Source of the DNA: Candidatus Bathyarchaeota archaeon
GTDB taxonomy: Archaea > Thermoproteota > Bathyarchaeia > Bathyarchaeales > Bathycorpusculaceae
Length of the DNA stretch: 64,000 nt
NCBI GenBank assembly: GCA_029907545.1
Contig: JARYLR010000005.1
Location: 1 to 64,000 of the forward strand
Direction of reading: 5' to 3'
Of the stretch, positions 8,480 through 16,143 are shown one piece after another. Numbering within the stretch: the first letter of the stretch is position 1; the number at the start of each line of letters is the position of its first letter. The translations under genes were made by a program, and so were the position numbers. The notes under the pieces were generated by a model that was not told where the DNA came from, did not search any database, and worked only from the letters and a program-made list of their open reading frames with translations.

Positions 8480-9588
8480 ATATGGGTATGGACCAAGGTG
8501 ATGTATATGTTTCTGCGGAAAAGCTGAGAGTGTTCTGCACAGAGGCTTTGGAAAGGCTGGAAGTGCCACGTGAGGACGCAGAAATAACAGCGCGAGTGCT
8601 GGTTGAGGCAGACCTCAGAGGAATAGACTCTCACGGCGTGGCGAGGCTGAGCCGCTATGTGAATGGCATACAGCAAGGCATGATGCGCCCCAAAGCGAAA
8701 CCAAGAATAATCCATGAAACCCCGTCTACCGCAACAATCGACGCCGACGCCGGGCTAGGGCAACCTGTATCCTTTAACGCAATGAAACTTGCTATAACGA
8801 AAGCACGCAATACCTTTCTAGGCTTCGTCGGAGTTAGAAACTCCAACCACTTCGGCATCGCAGGATTCTACGCAACGATGGCTTTAGCAGAAGACATGAT
8901 AGGCATCTGCACCACAAACTCCGAAGTCCTCGTAGTACCAACATTCGCCAAAGACGCCATCCTAGGCACAAACCCCATCGCAATCGCAATACCCGCCGGA
9001 AAAGAACGCCCCTTCGTCCTCGACATGTCCACCGCAACAGTAACACGCGGAAAACTCGAAGTCTACGCCCGACTAGAGAAAAAGATTCCTCCATCATGGG
9101 CTACCGACGAAAACGGCATAGCAACAACCAACCCAGCAAGAGTTCTCCAAAACATAATAAAAAGAGCAGGCGGCGGCTTGCTCCCATTAGGCGGTGCACT
9201 GGAGGAGTCAGGTGGGCATAAAGGCTACGGTCTAGCCCTCGCAGTAGAAATCTTCAGCGCAGTATTACCTGGCGCTCTGTATGCCAATAAAGTTTACCCG
9301 AAGAATTCAGAAGGAAAACCTTTGCCCTCTGGTCTAGGTCACTTTTTCGGCGCAATATGCATCGACGCTTTCCGTCCAAAGGCGGAGTTCAAACGTGACA
9401 TGGACGACTTGATTCAGCGTCTAAAAAACTCCCCGAAGGCCGCTGGCGCTGACCGCATCTACATTCATGGTGAAAAAGAGTTTGAAAAAACTGAATACTT
9501 GGCAAAGCATGGGGTTCCCTTGAACGCTAAAGTGGCTGATGATCTGCGATCTATAGCCAAGCATGTCGGATTGCCTGAACCCTTCTGA
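8476..9588 (+). CDS. Ldh2/ComC-type malate/L-lactate/sulfolactate dehydrogenase
   Basis: This 370-residue NAD(P)-dependent 2-hydroxyacid dehydrogenase has the non-Rossmann LDH2/MDH2 fold. Signatures are A-D-L-R-G-I-D-S-H-G-V-A-R-L near residue 47 with the catalytic His, G-V-R-N-S-N-H-F-G-I-A-G-F-Y, and L-G-T-N-P-I-A-I-A. SGGHKGYGLALAVE follows further on. Members reduce oxaloacetate, pyruvate, sulfopyruvate or ureidoglycolate analogues; ComC makes coenzyme M precursor in methanogens. The substrate here is unresolved. The GTG start overlaps the stop of the LhgO-like gene by four bases; an ATG at 8482 is an alternative. Confidence 0.9.
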   Translation: MNMGMDQGDVYVSAEKLRVFCTEALERLEVPREDAEITARVLVEADLRGIDSHGVARLSRYVNGIQQGMMRPKAKPRIIHETPSTATIDADAGLGQPVSFNAMKLAITKARNTFLGFVGVRNSNHFGIAGFYATMALAEDMIGICTTNSEVLVVPTFAKDAILGTNPIAIAIPAGKERPFVLDMSTATVTRGKLEVYARLEKKIPPSWATDENGIATTNPARVLQNIIKRAGGGLLPLGGALEESGGHKGYGLALAVEIFSAVLPGALYANKVYPKNSEGKPLPSGLGHFFGAICIDAFRPKAEFKRDMDDLIQRLKNSPKAAGADRIYIHGEKEFEKTEYLAKHGVPLNAKVADDLRSIAKHVGLPEPF

Positions 9589-9809
9589 GACAGCGGCATG
9601 GGAAAACCCTAGACACTGTTTGGCTAGGTAGGTCAATTGCTGCTGGTTTGTTGTTCTTCCGAGAGCTTTCATTCAGCTGCTGACTGTCAGAGCCGTCGCC
9701 TTGCTTTCTCCATACATCAATGTTGAAACTTGAAAATGGAAACCAAATGAGGAATGGTAAAGTTTAAAATGCTCCCTTAGCAGTAGATGTTACACTATCA
9801 TGAAAATCT

Positions 9810-11927
9810 GTGCGGAGTAGAGCTAATTTGAGACGAAAATGGTGTCCATTCATCCTCGTATGCGTGTTAATCATAGCTTTGACGTCATCTAACATGCTTT
9901 TTCCCAATGTCAAAGCAGCGGACGTAGCGATCACTTTTGTTTCCCCCATAGACCACTATGCCCGTGTTGGCGTTAAGGCAGAGGTTGCCGGCACCATAAA
10001 CACTACCGGCGGTGCCTGTCAAGTCTGGTTTAGGGGATTACTGGTTAACGAGACCACTGCAACTCAGAACAATGTTAGTGCATCGTTCATCGTTCCTCCT
10101 GTTCCACGTGGAAATTACACTTTGATTTTACGCGATGTCTCAGCAAACATTAACGCTACTACATGGTTGTATATACAGAGTACCTACTATCTCAAGGTGA
10201 AAGCTCCCTCATCTCCGAGGCAGCTACAGCAAGGTGACTCAGTAGAAGTGAACGTGAATATAACTGGTGGAGTGGCGAACACTGTTTATGTTGCGAACAT
10301 TACGGTGAAGACTCCGGCAAATCAAACCTATTTTGCACTCGTAAAGCTTTCCAACACGACAGACACCGGAACAGCATTAAACCTGACAACACTTTACCCG
10401 ACAAGTTTCGGTGGAAAATCAAACACGAACTTCATAGGCACGTATACTGTTGCTTTCAACAAGACGCTGGCTACAGATACCTTTTTTGTAGGGCTGACTA
10501 ACTTTACTCAATATCACCGCTCCCAAAACGTGGACATCAAAGCGGCTGGTTATAACCAGACAGAAAATGTTGCACTGCGAATTACTTTCGGTTCCAAACT
10601 GGTTTACTCAGCGGATGTGACTGCCGGCGAAGGCGGAAGAGTTCACACCAACTGGCCCGTGCCTTCCGACGCGTCAATCGGAACCTACAACCTTAACATC
10701 ACGTCCGCCTCAACAGTGAACAGAACTAGGAAGAATCCCGCTGACGTTCAAGCATTCACAGTTCCAGGGTTCAATGTGAATATGACTACTAGAAACCTTG
10801 CAAAGGATCGTGTTTCAAGTGTGGTTGTTCATCTCTTTGAGGGCGGCGTCTCTTTGCTGAACGTGACCAGCGATTCTGATGGTTTCTGTTCCACCCTTCT
10901 TGAGATTGGCAACTACACATATGAAGCCTATTTCAAGAACGCAAAAGTTGACGCGGGATGGATAAACGTCACTGAAGCCATGGCAACTGAGTTCATCTGC
11001 AGTCTAACTAATCTCAGGGTTCTGGTTGTAAATGAAGATCTGGTGCGCATTCCCGAAGTTTCAATATACTTCAAGCCTGATAACAGAACGCTGACACCCA
11101 CCGATATCAACGGCACGGTTATTGAGCGGTCTCTGCTACCGAATGTTACTAAGCCGTATGTTCTAAATGCTTCCCGCTACGGTCGATCATTTAATGTCAC
11201 GTCGATCCCGACGCTGCTTGTAAATGGTTCAGTGATTCCATGGTTTAACGTCACAATTACTTGTCCTATGCTGAGACTGCAGGCTAACGTTACAGGCGTA
11301 AGCGGGCAGCCCGTAGTTAATGCGCGAGTTAGGGTTAGAGACCTTGTCGGCGGATTATCAAATGAGGGAACCACTGATGCGCAGGGCATGGTTGTTCTTA
11401 ACTGTACCTTTGGAAGCTATAGCCTCAAGGTTTATGGCTCCGATGGAATAGAGATCCATGAAACCACAGTGGAGATTTTCCAGAATCGCAACCTGACCAT
11501 AAACTGTCCTCTATACGGTTTTTCTGTACATGTGAAGGTCGTTGACTACTTCGGTCAACCTATCTCGAACGTTAACGTAACAATACGCTTGAAGAACCTA
11601 GCACAGTTTTCGCACTTGACTCTGGCTAATGGGTCAGCCGTGTTTGATAACGTCTCTGGAGACACTGTACAGGTTAGCGTGCGTTTTGCTGGGCAGACAG
11701 AGCTAAGCGCTCAAAACACGTTTACCATTAATGAGCAATCCATCAAGGAGCGTTCAGTGATGTTTCAGTTTAAGATAGGCAAATACATAGTTTTGATGGG
11801 CTTTCTGGTCGAGACAAGCCACCTGGCATTAGCGCTACTTATTGCCATGTCATTGCTGGTGATTCTTGCAATAGAAATCTATAGACAAAGAAAACACGTA
11901 AAGCTTGAAAAAGAAGAGTCAGAATAA
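9810..11927 (+). CDS. Large secreted surface protein, N-glycosylation-site rich, C-terminal membrane anchor
   Basis: This 705-residue protein has a basic N-terminus and a hydrophobic signal segment (W-C-P-F-I-L-V-C-V-L-I-I-A-L-T-S), ending about residue 37 at V-K-A-A-D. Its long extracellular part reads as serial beta-sandwich (Ig/carboxypeptidase-regulatory-like) domains, for example VSGQPVVNARVRVRD and YFGQPISNVNVTIRL, typical of repeated A-x-V-x-V units. One hydrophobic helix near residue 675 and a basic cytoplasmic tail (R-Q-R-K-H) follow. Around thirty N-x-S/T sequons are visible. It looks like a cell-surface or S-layer-associated protein. The start is GTG at 9810; TTG at 9828 is an alternative. 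No enzymatic motif is seen. Confidence 0.8.
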   Translation: MRSRANLRRKWCPFILVCVLIIALTSSNMLFPNVKAADVAITFVSPIDHYARVGVKAEVAGTINTTGGACQVWFRGLLVNETTATQNNVSASFIVPPVPRGNYTLILRDVSANINATTWLYIQSTYYLKVKAPSSPRQLQQGDSVEVNVNITGGVANTVYVANITVKTPANQTYFALVKLSNTTDTGTALNLTTLYPTSFGGKSNTNFIGTYTVAFNKTLATDTFFVGLTNFTQYHRSQNVDIKAAGYNQTENVALRITFGSKLVYSADVTAGEGGRVHTNWPVPSDASIGTYNLNITSASTVNRTRKNPADVQAFTVPGFNVNMTTRNLAKDRVSSVVVHLFEGGVSLLNVTSDSDGFCSTLLEIGNYTYEAYFKNAKVDAGWINVTEAMATEFICSLTNLRVLVVNEDLVRIPEVSIYFKPDNRTLTPTDINGTVIERSLLPNVTKPYVLNASRYGRSFNVTSIPTLLVNGSVIPWFNVTITCPMLRLQANVTGVSGQPVVNARVRVRDLVGGLSNEGTTDAQGMVVLNCTFGSYSLKVYGSDGIEIHETTVEIFQNRNLTINCPLYGFSVHVKVVDYFGQPISNVNVTIRLKNLAQFSHLTLANGSAVFDNVSGDTVQVSVRFAGQTELSAQNTFTINEQSIKERSVMFQFKIGKYIVLMGFLVETSHLALALLIAMSLLVILAIEIYRQRKHVKLEKEESE

Positions 11928-12033
11928 AGAGTCTGGAGCATAAAAGCTTAAATCGAATCTCGTGGAAAATATTCTTAGGGAAGCAAAAACGAAGTTTTAA
12001 ACAAGAAAAATGAGCTCGTAGGACGTGCGTATA

Positions 12034-12321
12034 TTGGCTCAAACAAAAACGTGCTCTCCCACATGCCAATCCTTCAAGTGCGCAAAAAACGCAGCAGTCT
12101 ACCGCCGAGAAGACGTCTGGTGCCGATGGACTGAGGAAGCTTGCAACGTAGCAAACTGCACTTACGCTTTATGCTTAAAACGAAGGCTACTGCCCAGAGG
12201 AATCTGCGGAGAAACAATAAAGAGAAAAACCGTTGAAAAAGAACCAGAACAAGTGGTCGGTTCAACAATAAAACTTCGAGGAAGAGCCTTGCGAAAGATC
12301 GGCGAGAAGGAAGTCTTCTAG
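12034..12321 (+). CDS. Cys-rich small protein (putative metal-binding), unknown function
   Basis: This is a 95-residue protein with eight or nine cysteines in its first 55 residues: C-S-P-T-C-Q-S-F-K-C, then V-W-C, E-E-A-C, A-N-C-T-Y-A-L-C and R-G-I-C-G. The segment K-R-R-L-L-P-R-G-I-C-G looks conserved in style. The remainder is basic and polar. The spacing suggests one or two zinc or iron-sulfur sites. A TTG start at 12034 is preferred because GGACGTG (12021-12027) is a fair ribosome-binding site; a GTG at 12025 is also in frame. A TATA-like CATAAAAGC lies near 11940. Function unknown. Confidence 0.6.
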   Translation: MAQTKTCSPTCQSFKCAKNAAVYRREDVWCRWTEEACNVANCTYALCLKRRLLPRGICGETIKRKTVEKEPEQVVGSTIKLRGRALRKIGEKEVF

Positions 12322-12363
12322 CCGCGCCATTGCGAACTGCATTCACCAGACGCCTAATTTTTT

Positions 12364-12528
12364 CTATTTAGCCTGAATCCGTTTAACAACCGGAGGCTTT
12401 ACCTTTTTCAGAATTCTGTAGCCGCAGACGATGCACTTAATCTCTCCACCTCGAAGCTCCAGTTCGTCGGAAGGAACTTTCGCTCCGCATCTTACGCATT
12501 CATAGATAATTCCAAGTAGCTTCTCCAT
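12364..12528 (-). CDS. rpo12: DNA-directed RNA polymerase subunit Rpo12 (RpoP)
   Basis: This 54-residue zinc protein was found by reading the minus strand; it is shorter than usual ORF cut-offs. The zinc ligands are C-V-R-C-G near residue 11 and C-I-V-C-G-Y-R-I-L near residue 32. The tail K-K-x-K-P-P-V-V-K-R-I is the hallmark of archaeal Rpo12 (eukaryotic Rpb12/RPC10 family). The subunit joins the Rpo3/Rpo10/Rpo11 assembly platform of RNA polymerase. It is divergent from the Trm5-like gene, and a TATA-like CTTTTAAAG lies in the 80-bp gap. Unlike many archaea, no eL43 gene precedes it here. Confidence 0.93.
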   Translation of the reverse strand: MEKLLGIIYECVRCGAKVPSDELELRGGEIKCIVCGYRILKKVKPPVVKRIQAK

Positions 12529-12608
12529 AGGTCTTCCCCGTAGGAGGAGGATGCTTGGCTTTAAAAGGCTTTCTGATATAACAAAGTAACCTGCGCAAGT
12601 GAAAGCAC

Positions 12609-13472
12609 ATGACTAGAGGCTTGCGACAAGCTCTTGTAGACAAGATTCCAGCAGAAAATTTGAGCTACATCTACGATTCCTACGACATAATAGGCGACAT
12701 TGCCATAGTACGCCTAGCAGAAGAAACTGCCAAGTATTCTCTGGAAATCGCCGAGGCCCTCATGAAGATCCATAGAAACGTCAAAACCGTGCTTGCCCAG
12801 TCAGGCGCTGTTCACGGGGAATTTCGCCTTCGAAGACTAAGCTATGCGGCAGGCATCAACAAGACAACCACTACTCACAGAGAATATGGCTGCGTTTTCC
12901 AGGTTGATGTTGAAAAATGCTATTTTTCACCTAGACTTCACTATGAAAGAATGCGCATCGCAAGACAGGTTAAAGACGGCGAGGTCGTGGTAAACATGTT
13001 TGCCGGCGTAGGCTGCTTCTCAATAGTGATAGGCAAACACTCAGGCGTTGAAAAGATTTATTCAATTGATATGAACCCTGTTGCGGTTCAGTACATGCAA
13101 AGCAACATACGCATCAATGGGCTTTTTGGAAAAGTGATTCCCATTATGGGCGACTCCAAAGAGGTAATTGAAGCAGGATCGAGGCACGTGGCAGACCGAG
13201 TTTTGATGCCTTTGCCTGAAAAAGCCCTAGACTACTTACCGTATGCACTGTTATCTCTTAAAGAAAGGGGAGGATGGATGCACTATTACGATTTTGTGCA
13301 CTGCGGGAAAAATGAGAACCCAATAACAAAAACAGAGCAGAAAGTCGCTGGGCGTCTCCACAGCATTGGAGCTGATTTCCGCTTCTCAAGCGGGCGTATT
13401 GTTAGGTCAACCGGTCCAAACTGGTGTCAAGTGGCTCTCGACGTAGTAATTAAGCCTAATCTTAAAGTTTAA
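12609..13472 (+). CDS. trm5: Trm5/Taw2-family tRNA G37 methyltransferase
   Basis: This 287-residue class I SAM-dependent enzyme has NMFAGVGCFSIVIGKH as motif I, SIDMNPVAV as motif II and DRVLMPLPEKALDYL as motif IV. The upstream C-Y-F-S-P-R-L-H-Y-E-R-M-R-I-A carries the family's conserved Arg. Trm5 makes m1G37 in tRNA, the precursor for Taw1; Taw2 transfers an aminocarboxypropyl group. The motif-IV wording (M-P-L-P rather than the glycine-containing Taw2 form) favours Trm5, but this is by eye. It lacks the D1 domain of long Trm5. A GATATAACA box about 30 bases upstream suggests a nearly leaderless transcript. Trm112 follows. Confidence 0.85.
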   Translation: MTRGLRQALVDKIPAENLSYIYDSYDIIGDIAIVRLAEETAKYSLEIAEALMKIHRNVKTVLAQSGAVHGEFRLRRLSYAAGINKTTTTHREYGCVFQVDVEKCYFSPRLHYERMRIARQVKDGEVVVNMFAGVGCFSIVIGKHSGVEKIYSIDMNPVAVQYMQSNIRINGLFGKVIPIMGDSKEVIEAGSRHVADRVLMPLPEKALDYLPYALLSLKERGGWMHYYDFVHCGKNENPITKTEQKVAGRLHSIGADFRFSSGRIVRSTGPNWCQVALDVVIKPNLKV

Positions 13473-13506
13473 TAAGCTAGCGCTTGGCTATCGGTTACGC
13501 GGTGGC

Positions 13507-13791
13507 TTGAAGGTGAAAAGGAAACTGATGGACATGTTGGCTTGCCCTATTGACAAATATCATCCCCTCGAGCTGTATGTTTTTGACGAAAAAAATGAAA
13601 TCGAAGAAGGCTTGATTGCTTGCCCAAAGTGCTTAAGATGGTATCCTATAAGAGAAGCGATACCTGAGATGTTGCCTGATGAACTGCGAAAAGAGAATGA
13701 TGATTTGCCTTTTCTGGAAAAATGGAAAGAGAAATTTCCTGAAAAAATACTTTTGAGGGGCAAGCCATTCTGTTTGGGTAAGGGCAAGTGA
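13507..13791 (+). CDS. Trm112-family methyltransferase activator
   Basis: This 94-residue Trm112/UPF0434 protein is a small zinc-ribbon partner that stabilises and activates several SAM methyltransferases (Trm9, Trm11, Mtq2 and Bud23 in eukaryotes, and archaeal homologues). The N-terminal half-ribbon L-A-C-P-I-D and the second half G-L-I-A-C-P-K-C-L-R-W-Y-P-I are intact. The family-typical E-A-I-P-E-M-L-P follows. It starts 34 bases after the Trm5-like gene on the same strand. It has a TTG at 13507 or GTG at 13513 start and an acidic/basic tail. Its partner here is not fixed by sequence; the neighbour is the obvious candidate. Confidence 0.9.
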   Translation: MKVKRKLMDMLACPIDKYHPLELYVFDEKNEIEEGLIACPKCLRWYPIREAIPEMLPDELRKENDDLPFLEKWKEKFPEKILLRGKPFCLGKGK

Positions 13792-13795
13792 TTCT

Positions 13796-14743
13796 CTATT
13801 TCAGCTTTATGGCTTTGCTTGTTGCCGACGATCTTAGAGCGGCTTCTGCTATTCTAAGGGCTTTTACGCCGTCTGTTCCGGTTATCAGCGGTTTTTCTTT
13901 TTTGAGAATGCAGTTGGCAAAATGCTGCAGTTCAAGCTTTAAAGGCTCTTTTATCGGGTATCTTGGTTGGACTGTTTCCTTTTCAGTTTCAACTGACAAT
14001 TCTTGTGTGATGTAGTCAAGTTTCATTATTGCGGCGCTTCCGGTGACCTCCAAGGTTCTGGTTTTGTATGGAGTAAGCCAGTTTGACTCAATAAACGCGG
14101 TTTTTCCCTCTTCAAAAGTGAGCATTATCTGTGCGTAATCCTCAAACTTTCGGTTCATCATGTTGCCAGTTTTTGCGTAAACTGCAACTGGTTCTTCGTT
14201 GAAAAGATATGATACTACGTCTATGTCGTGAATAGCGGTGTCTTTTACTACGCCAACATCTCCTATTCTTTCAGGCCATTGAGAGACTCTTTTTGCAGTG
14301 GCGCACACGAGTTCTCCTAAAGTTTTTTTGGCTACTGCGTTCTTTATGTGCTGTAGCCCGGGAATAAACCTCATCAGAAAACCTACAGAGAGGTGGAGTT
14401 TCTCTTTTTTCGCTGTTTCGACGAGTTTTTCTGCTTGTTTTGTGTTTGCTGCCATTGGTTTCTCGACTAAAACGTGTTTTCCAGCGTCTAGTGCTCTCAG
14501 CGCTTCTTTCGCGAGAACCGTTGACCACGTGCAGATACTAACCGCTTCGATTTCTCTGTTTTTCAGCATCTGCGACGGCTTTGAATAATGTTTAACTCCA
14601 AATTGCTGAGCCACCGCCTTCGCTCTTTCAGCGTTTATGTCACAAACAGCAAGAAGCTCTGTTTCTTCCAGCTCCTTGTAGACTCTTGCGTGATTTTTGC
14701 CCCAGAAACCTGTGCCAATAACGGCTACGCCGAGTTTTTTCAT
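13796..14743 (-). CDS. Gfo/Idh/MocA oxidoreductase, likely UDP-GlcNAc 3-dehydrogenase type
   Basis: This 315-residue NAD(P)-dependent sugar dehydrogenase has the Rossmann motif VAVIGTGFWGKNHARVY at the N-terminus. The EKP motif is in HVLVEKPMAANTKQA, and the active-site segment is DTAIHDIDVVSYL with the catalytic His. The D-T-A-I-H-D-I-D form is like archaeal UDP-N-acetylglucosamine 3-dehydrogenases that start synthesis of diacetamido-sugars for N-glycans. It is the last gene of a minus-strand operon with an NDP-sugar pyrophosphorylase, GlmM and a UDP-sugar dehydrogenase homologue, overlapping the latter by four bases. Sugar specificity is inferred from context. Confidence 0.85.
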   Translation of the reverse strand: MKKLGVAVIGTGFWGKNHARVYKELEETELLAVCDINAERAKAVAQQFGVKHYSKPSQMLKNREIEAVSICTWSTVLAKEALRALDAGKHVLVEKPMAANTKQAEKLVETAKKEKLHLSVGFLMRFIPGLQHIKNAVAKKTLGELVCATAKRVSQWPERIGDVGVVKDTAIHDIDVVSYLFNEEPVAVYAKTGNMMNRKFEDYAQIMLTFEEGKTAFIESNWLTPYKTRTLEVTGSAAIMKLDYITQELSVETEKETVQPRYPIKEPLKLELQHFANCILKKEKPLITGTDGVKALRIAEAALRSSATSKAIKLK

Positions 14744-16110
14744 CGTGTCCAGACTCCTCGACCTAAACCGCGATATATGAAGCCTTCTTTTTCAACTTTG
14801 CGGGGGTCAAACACTGCCTCTAGGTCAACTATTGTAGCTGGCATCCGCATCAAGATTTTCAGTTTTTTTAGGTCTAAGCGCCGGAATTGCGTGTGCGCGG
14901 TTAATATTATTGCGCAGTCAGAGCCTTCTAAGGCTTCGTTGAGTGTTTTTTTGACGTACTTCTGGAAGTCAGGGAGATCATCTTTTGTGAAGTATGGATC
15001 GTAGATGCCTAGTCTGATTCCTCTTTTTTCCATGATTTTGACAAGTTCGTTGACTTTCCTATTTGGGAGGATTTTTCTGTCTGGAGCTTGGGCGATTCCA
15101 AGCAATGTGACTCTGGCTCTTCGCATTGTTTTGTTGCTATTGTGCAATGCGTCCTTGACCAAGTTGATAGTTCGACGTGCAAGTTCCGAATTTATGCTTT
15201 GGCTGGCTCTTGTGAGTCTGAGCGGGGCATCAAGATTTTCCGAGTCTCCAAGAAGTATGCTTATTCCTTTCTGAGTACCCGTGTCAGAAAACGTTGGAAT
15301 CGCAAGTTTACCGTGGCGAAGCGAATTCACGATTTCGCTTGCTTCCAGTAGGTCTATTTTGGCCTTTTCACAGAATGCTGCAAGCTCGTTGTTGAGCGCG
15401 GATTCCATGTTTTTTTGAGCGGCTTTAAACAGCAATGCGGCTTCTGCAGTTTTAATGTTCCTCACTTTTCTGAGGTTTTTGGGCGTGATTGTTTCAAGAA
15501 TAGTTGCTGACGAGTTGAGGCTAAGTTCATCGTCTGCAGCGACGATACGCGCTTGTGTTTCCACTGGTGTTGCACTTAATGATATGATGCAGGGACTGTA
15601 GGCCAAGCCTATGTCGCTTCCAACTTTAAACCCTGACGCATCTTCTATGATCTTGATCACTTCTTCTGTTGAACCTATTCCCATTGTTGTTGCGATAATA
15701 ACAAGTGCACCTTGCTGCAAACACGTAGCTACTTGTTTACATAGGTTTTTGATCTGCGTGTAGTCAGGTCTTTTTTTCTCATCAACTTTTACCGGTATTG
15801 TAATCATGATAACTTCGCTTTGCGAAACTGCAGTTTTAACATCATGAGTGGCGATTATATGTGAAGATTTGACATGGTTTTTGACGGCTTTTTCAATATT
15901 TGGCTCTGGAAAGAACATGACCCCCTTCATGATCCGGTCAGCCAGTGTCTGCTCAAGCTCTACGCAAAACACTTTGAATCCTGCTTCTGCAAAAAAGTAG
16001 GCGTGTAAGATGCCTGTCAGCCCATCATCTATAACGCTTATAGTGTACTTGCCTCTTTTCTCGTGTGTACTGATGTCTTCAGGTTTTATCTGTAGCGCTG
16101 ATGAAGACAT
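14740..16110 (-). CDS. UDP-glucose/ManNAc dehydrogenase homologue lacking the catalytic Cys
   Basis: This 456-residue protein is collinear with WecC/Ugd-type dehydrogenases. It has an N-terminal NAD domain, the central dimer helix LFKAAQKNMESALNNELA, and a C-terminal domain ending IVDLEAVFDPRKVEKEG. Two hallmark sites are altered. The glycine-rich loop reads VIDDGLTGILHAYFF instead of G-x-G-Y-V-G-L. The active-site stretch, normally G-V-G-G-x-C-I-P-x-D, reads Q-K-G-I-S-I-L-L-G-D around residues 278-288 (about 15250-15280), with no cysteine. Without that Cys the two-step oxidation to a uronate should fail. It may be a non-oxidising paralogue (epimerase, regulator or reductase). It sits between GlmM and a Gfo/Idh gene. 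Confidence 0.8.
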   Translation of the reverse strand: MSSSALQIKPEDISTHEKRGKYTISVIDDGLTGILHAYFFAEAGFKVFCVELEQTLADRIMKGVMFFPEPNIEKAVKNHVKSSHIIATHDVKTAVSQSEVIMITIPVKVDEKKRPDYTQIKNLCKQVATCLQQGALVIIATTMGIGSTEEVIKIIEDASGFKVGSDIGLAYSPCIISLSATPVETQARIVAADDELSLNSSATILETITPKNLRKVRNIKTAEAALLFKAAQKNMESALNNELAAFCEKAKIDLLEASEIVNSLRHGKLAIPTFSDTGTQKGISILLGDSENLDAPLRLTRASQSINSELARRTINLVKDALHNSNKTMRRARVTLLGIAQAPDRKILPNRKVNELVKIMEKRGIRLGIYDPYFTKDDLPDFQKYVKKTLNEALEGSDCAIILTAHTQFRRLDLKKLKILMRMPATIVDLEAVFDPRKVEKEGFIYRGLGRGVWTR

Positions 16111-16143
16111 TTTGCTGGTATCCCCCTTTATTGGTCTGGGATT

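Noticed and set aside
12074-12346. 90-codon minus-strand frame opposite the Cys-rich gene
   Set aside because: It is Leu/Arg-rich shadow sequence without domains; the plus-strand Cys-rich reading has a ribosome-binding site and a clear cysteine pattern.
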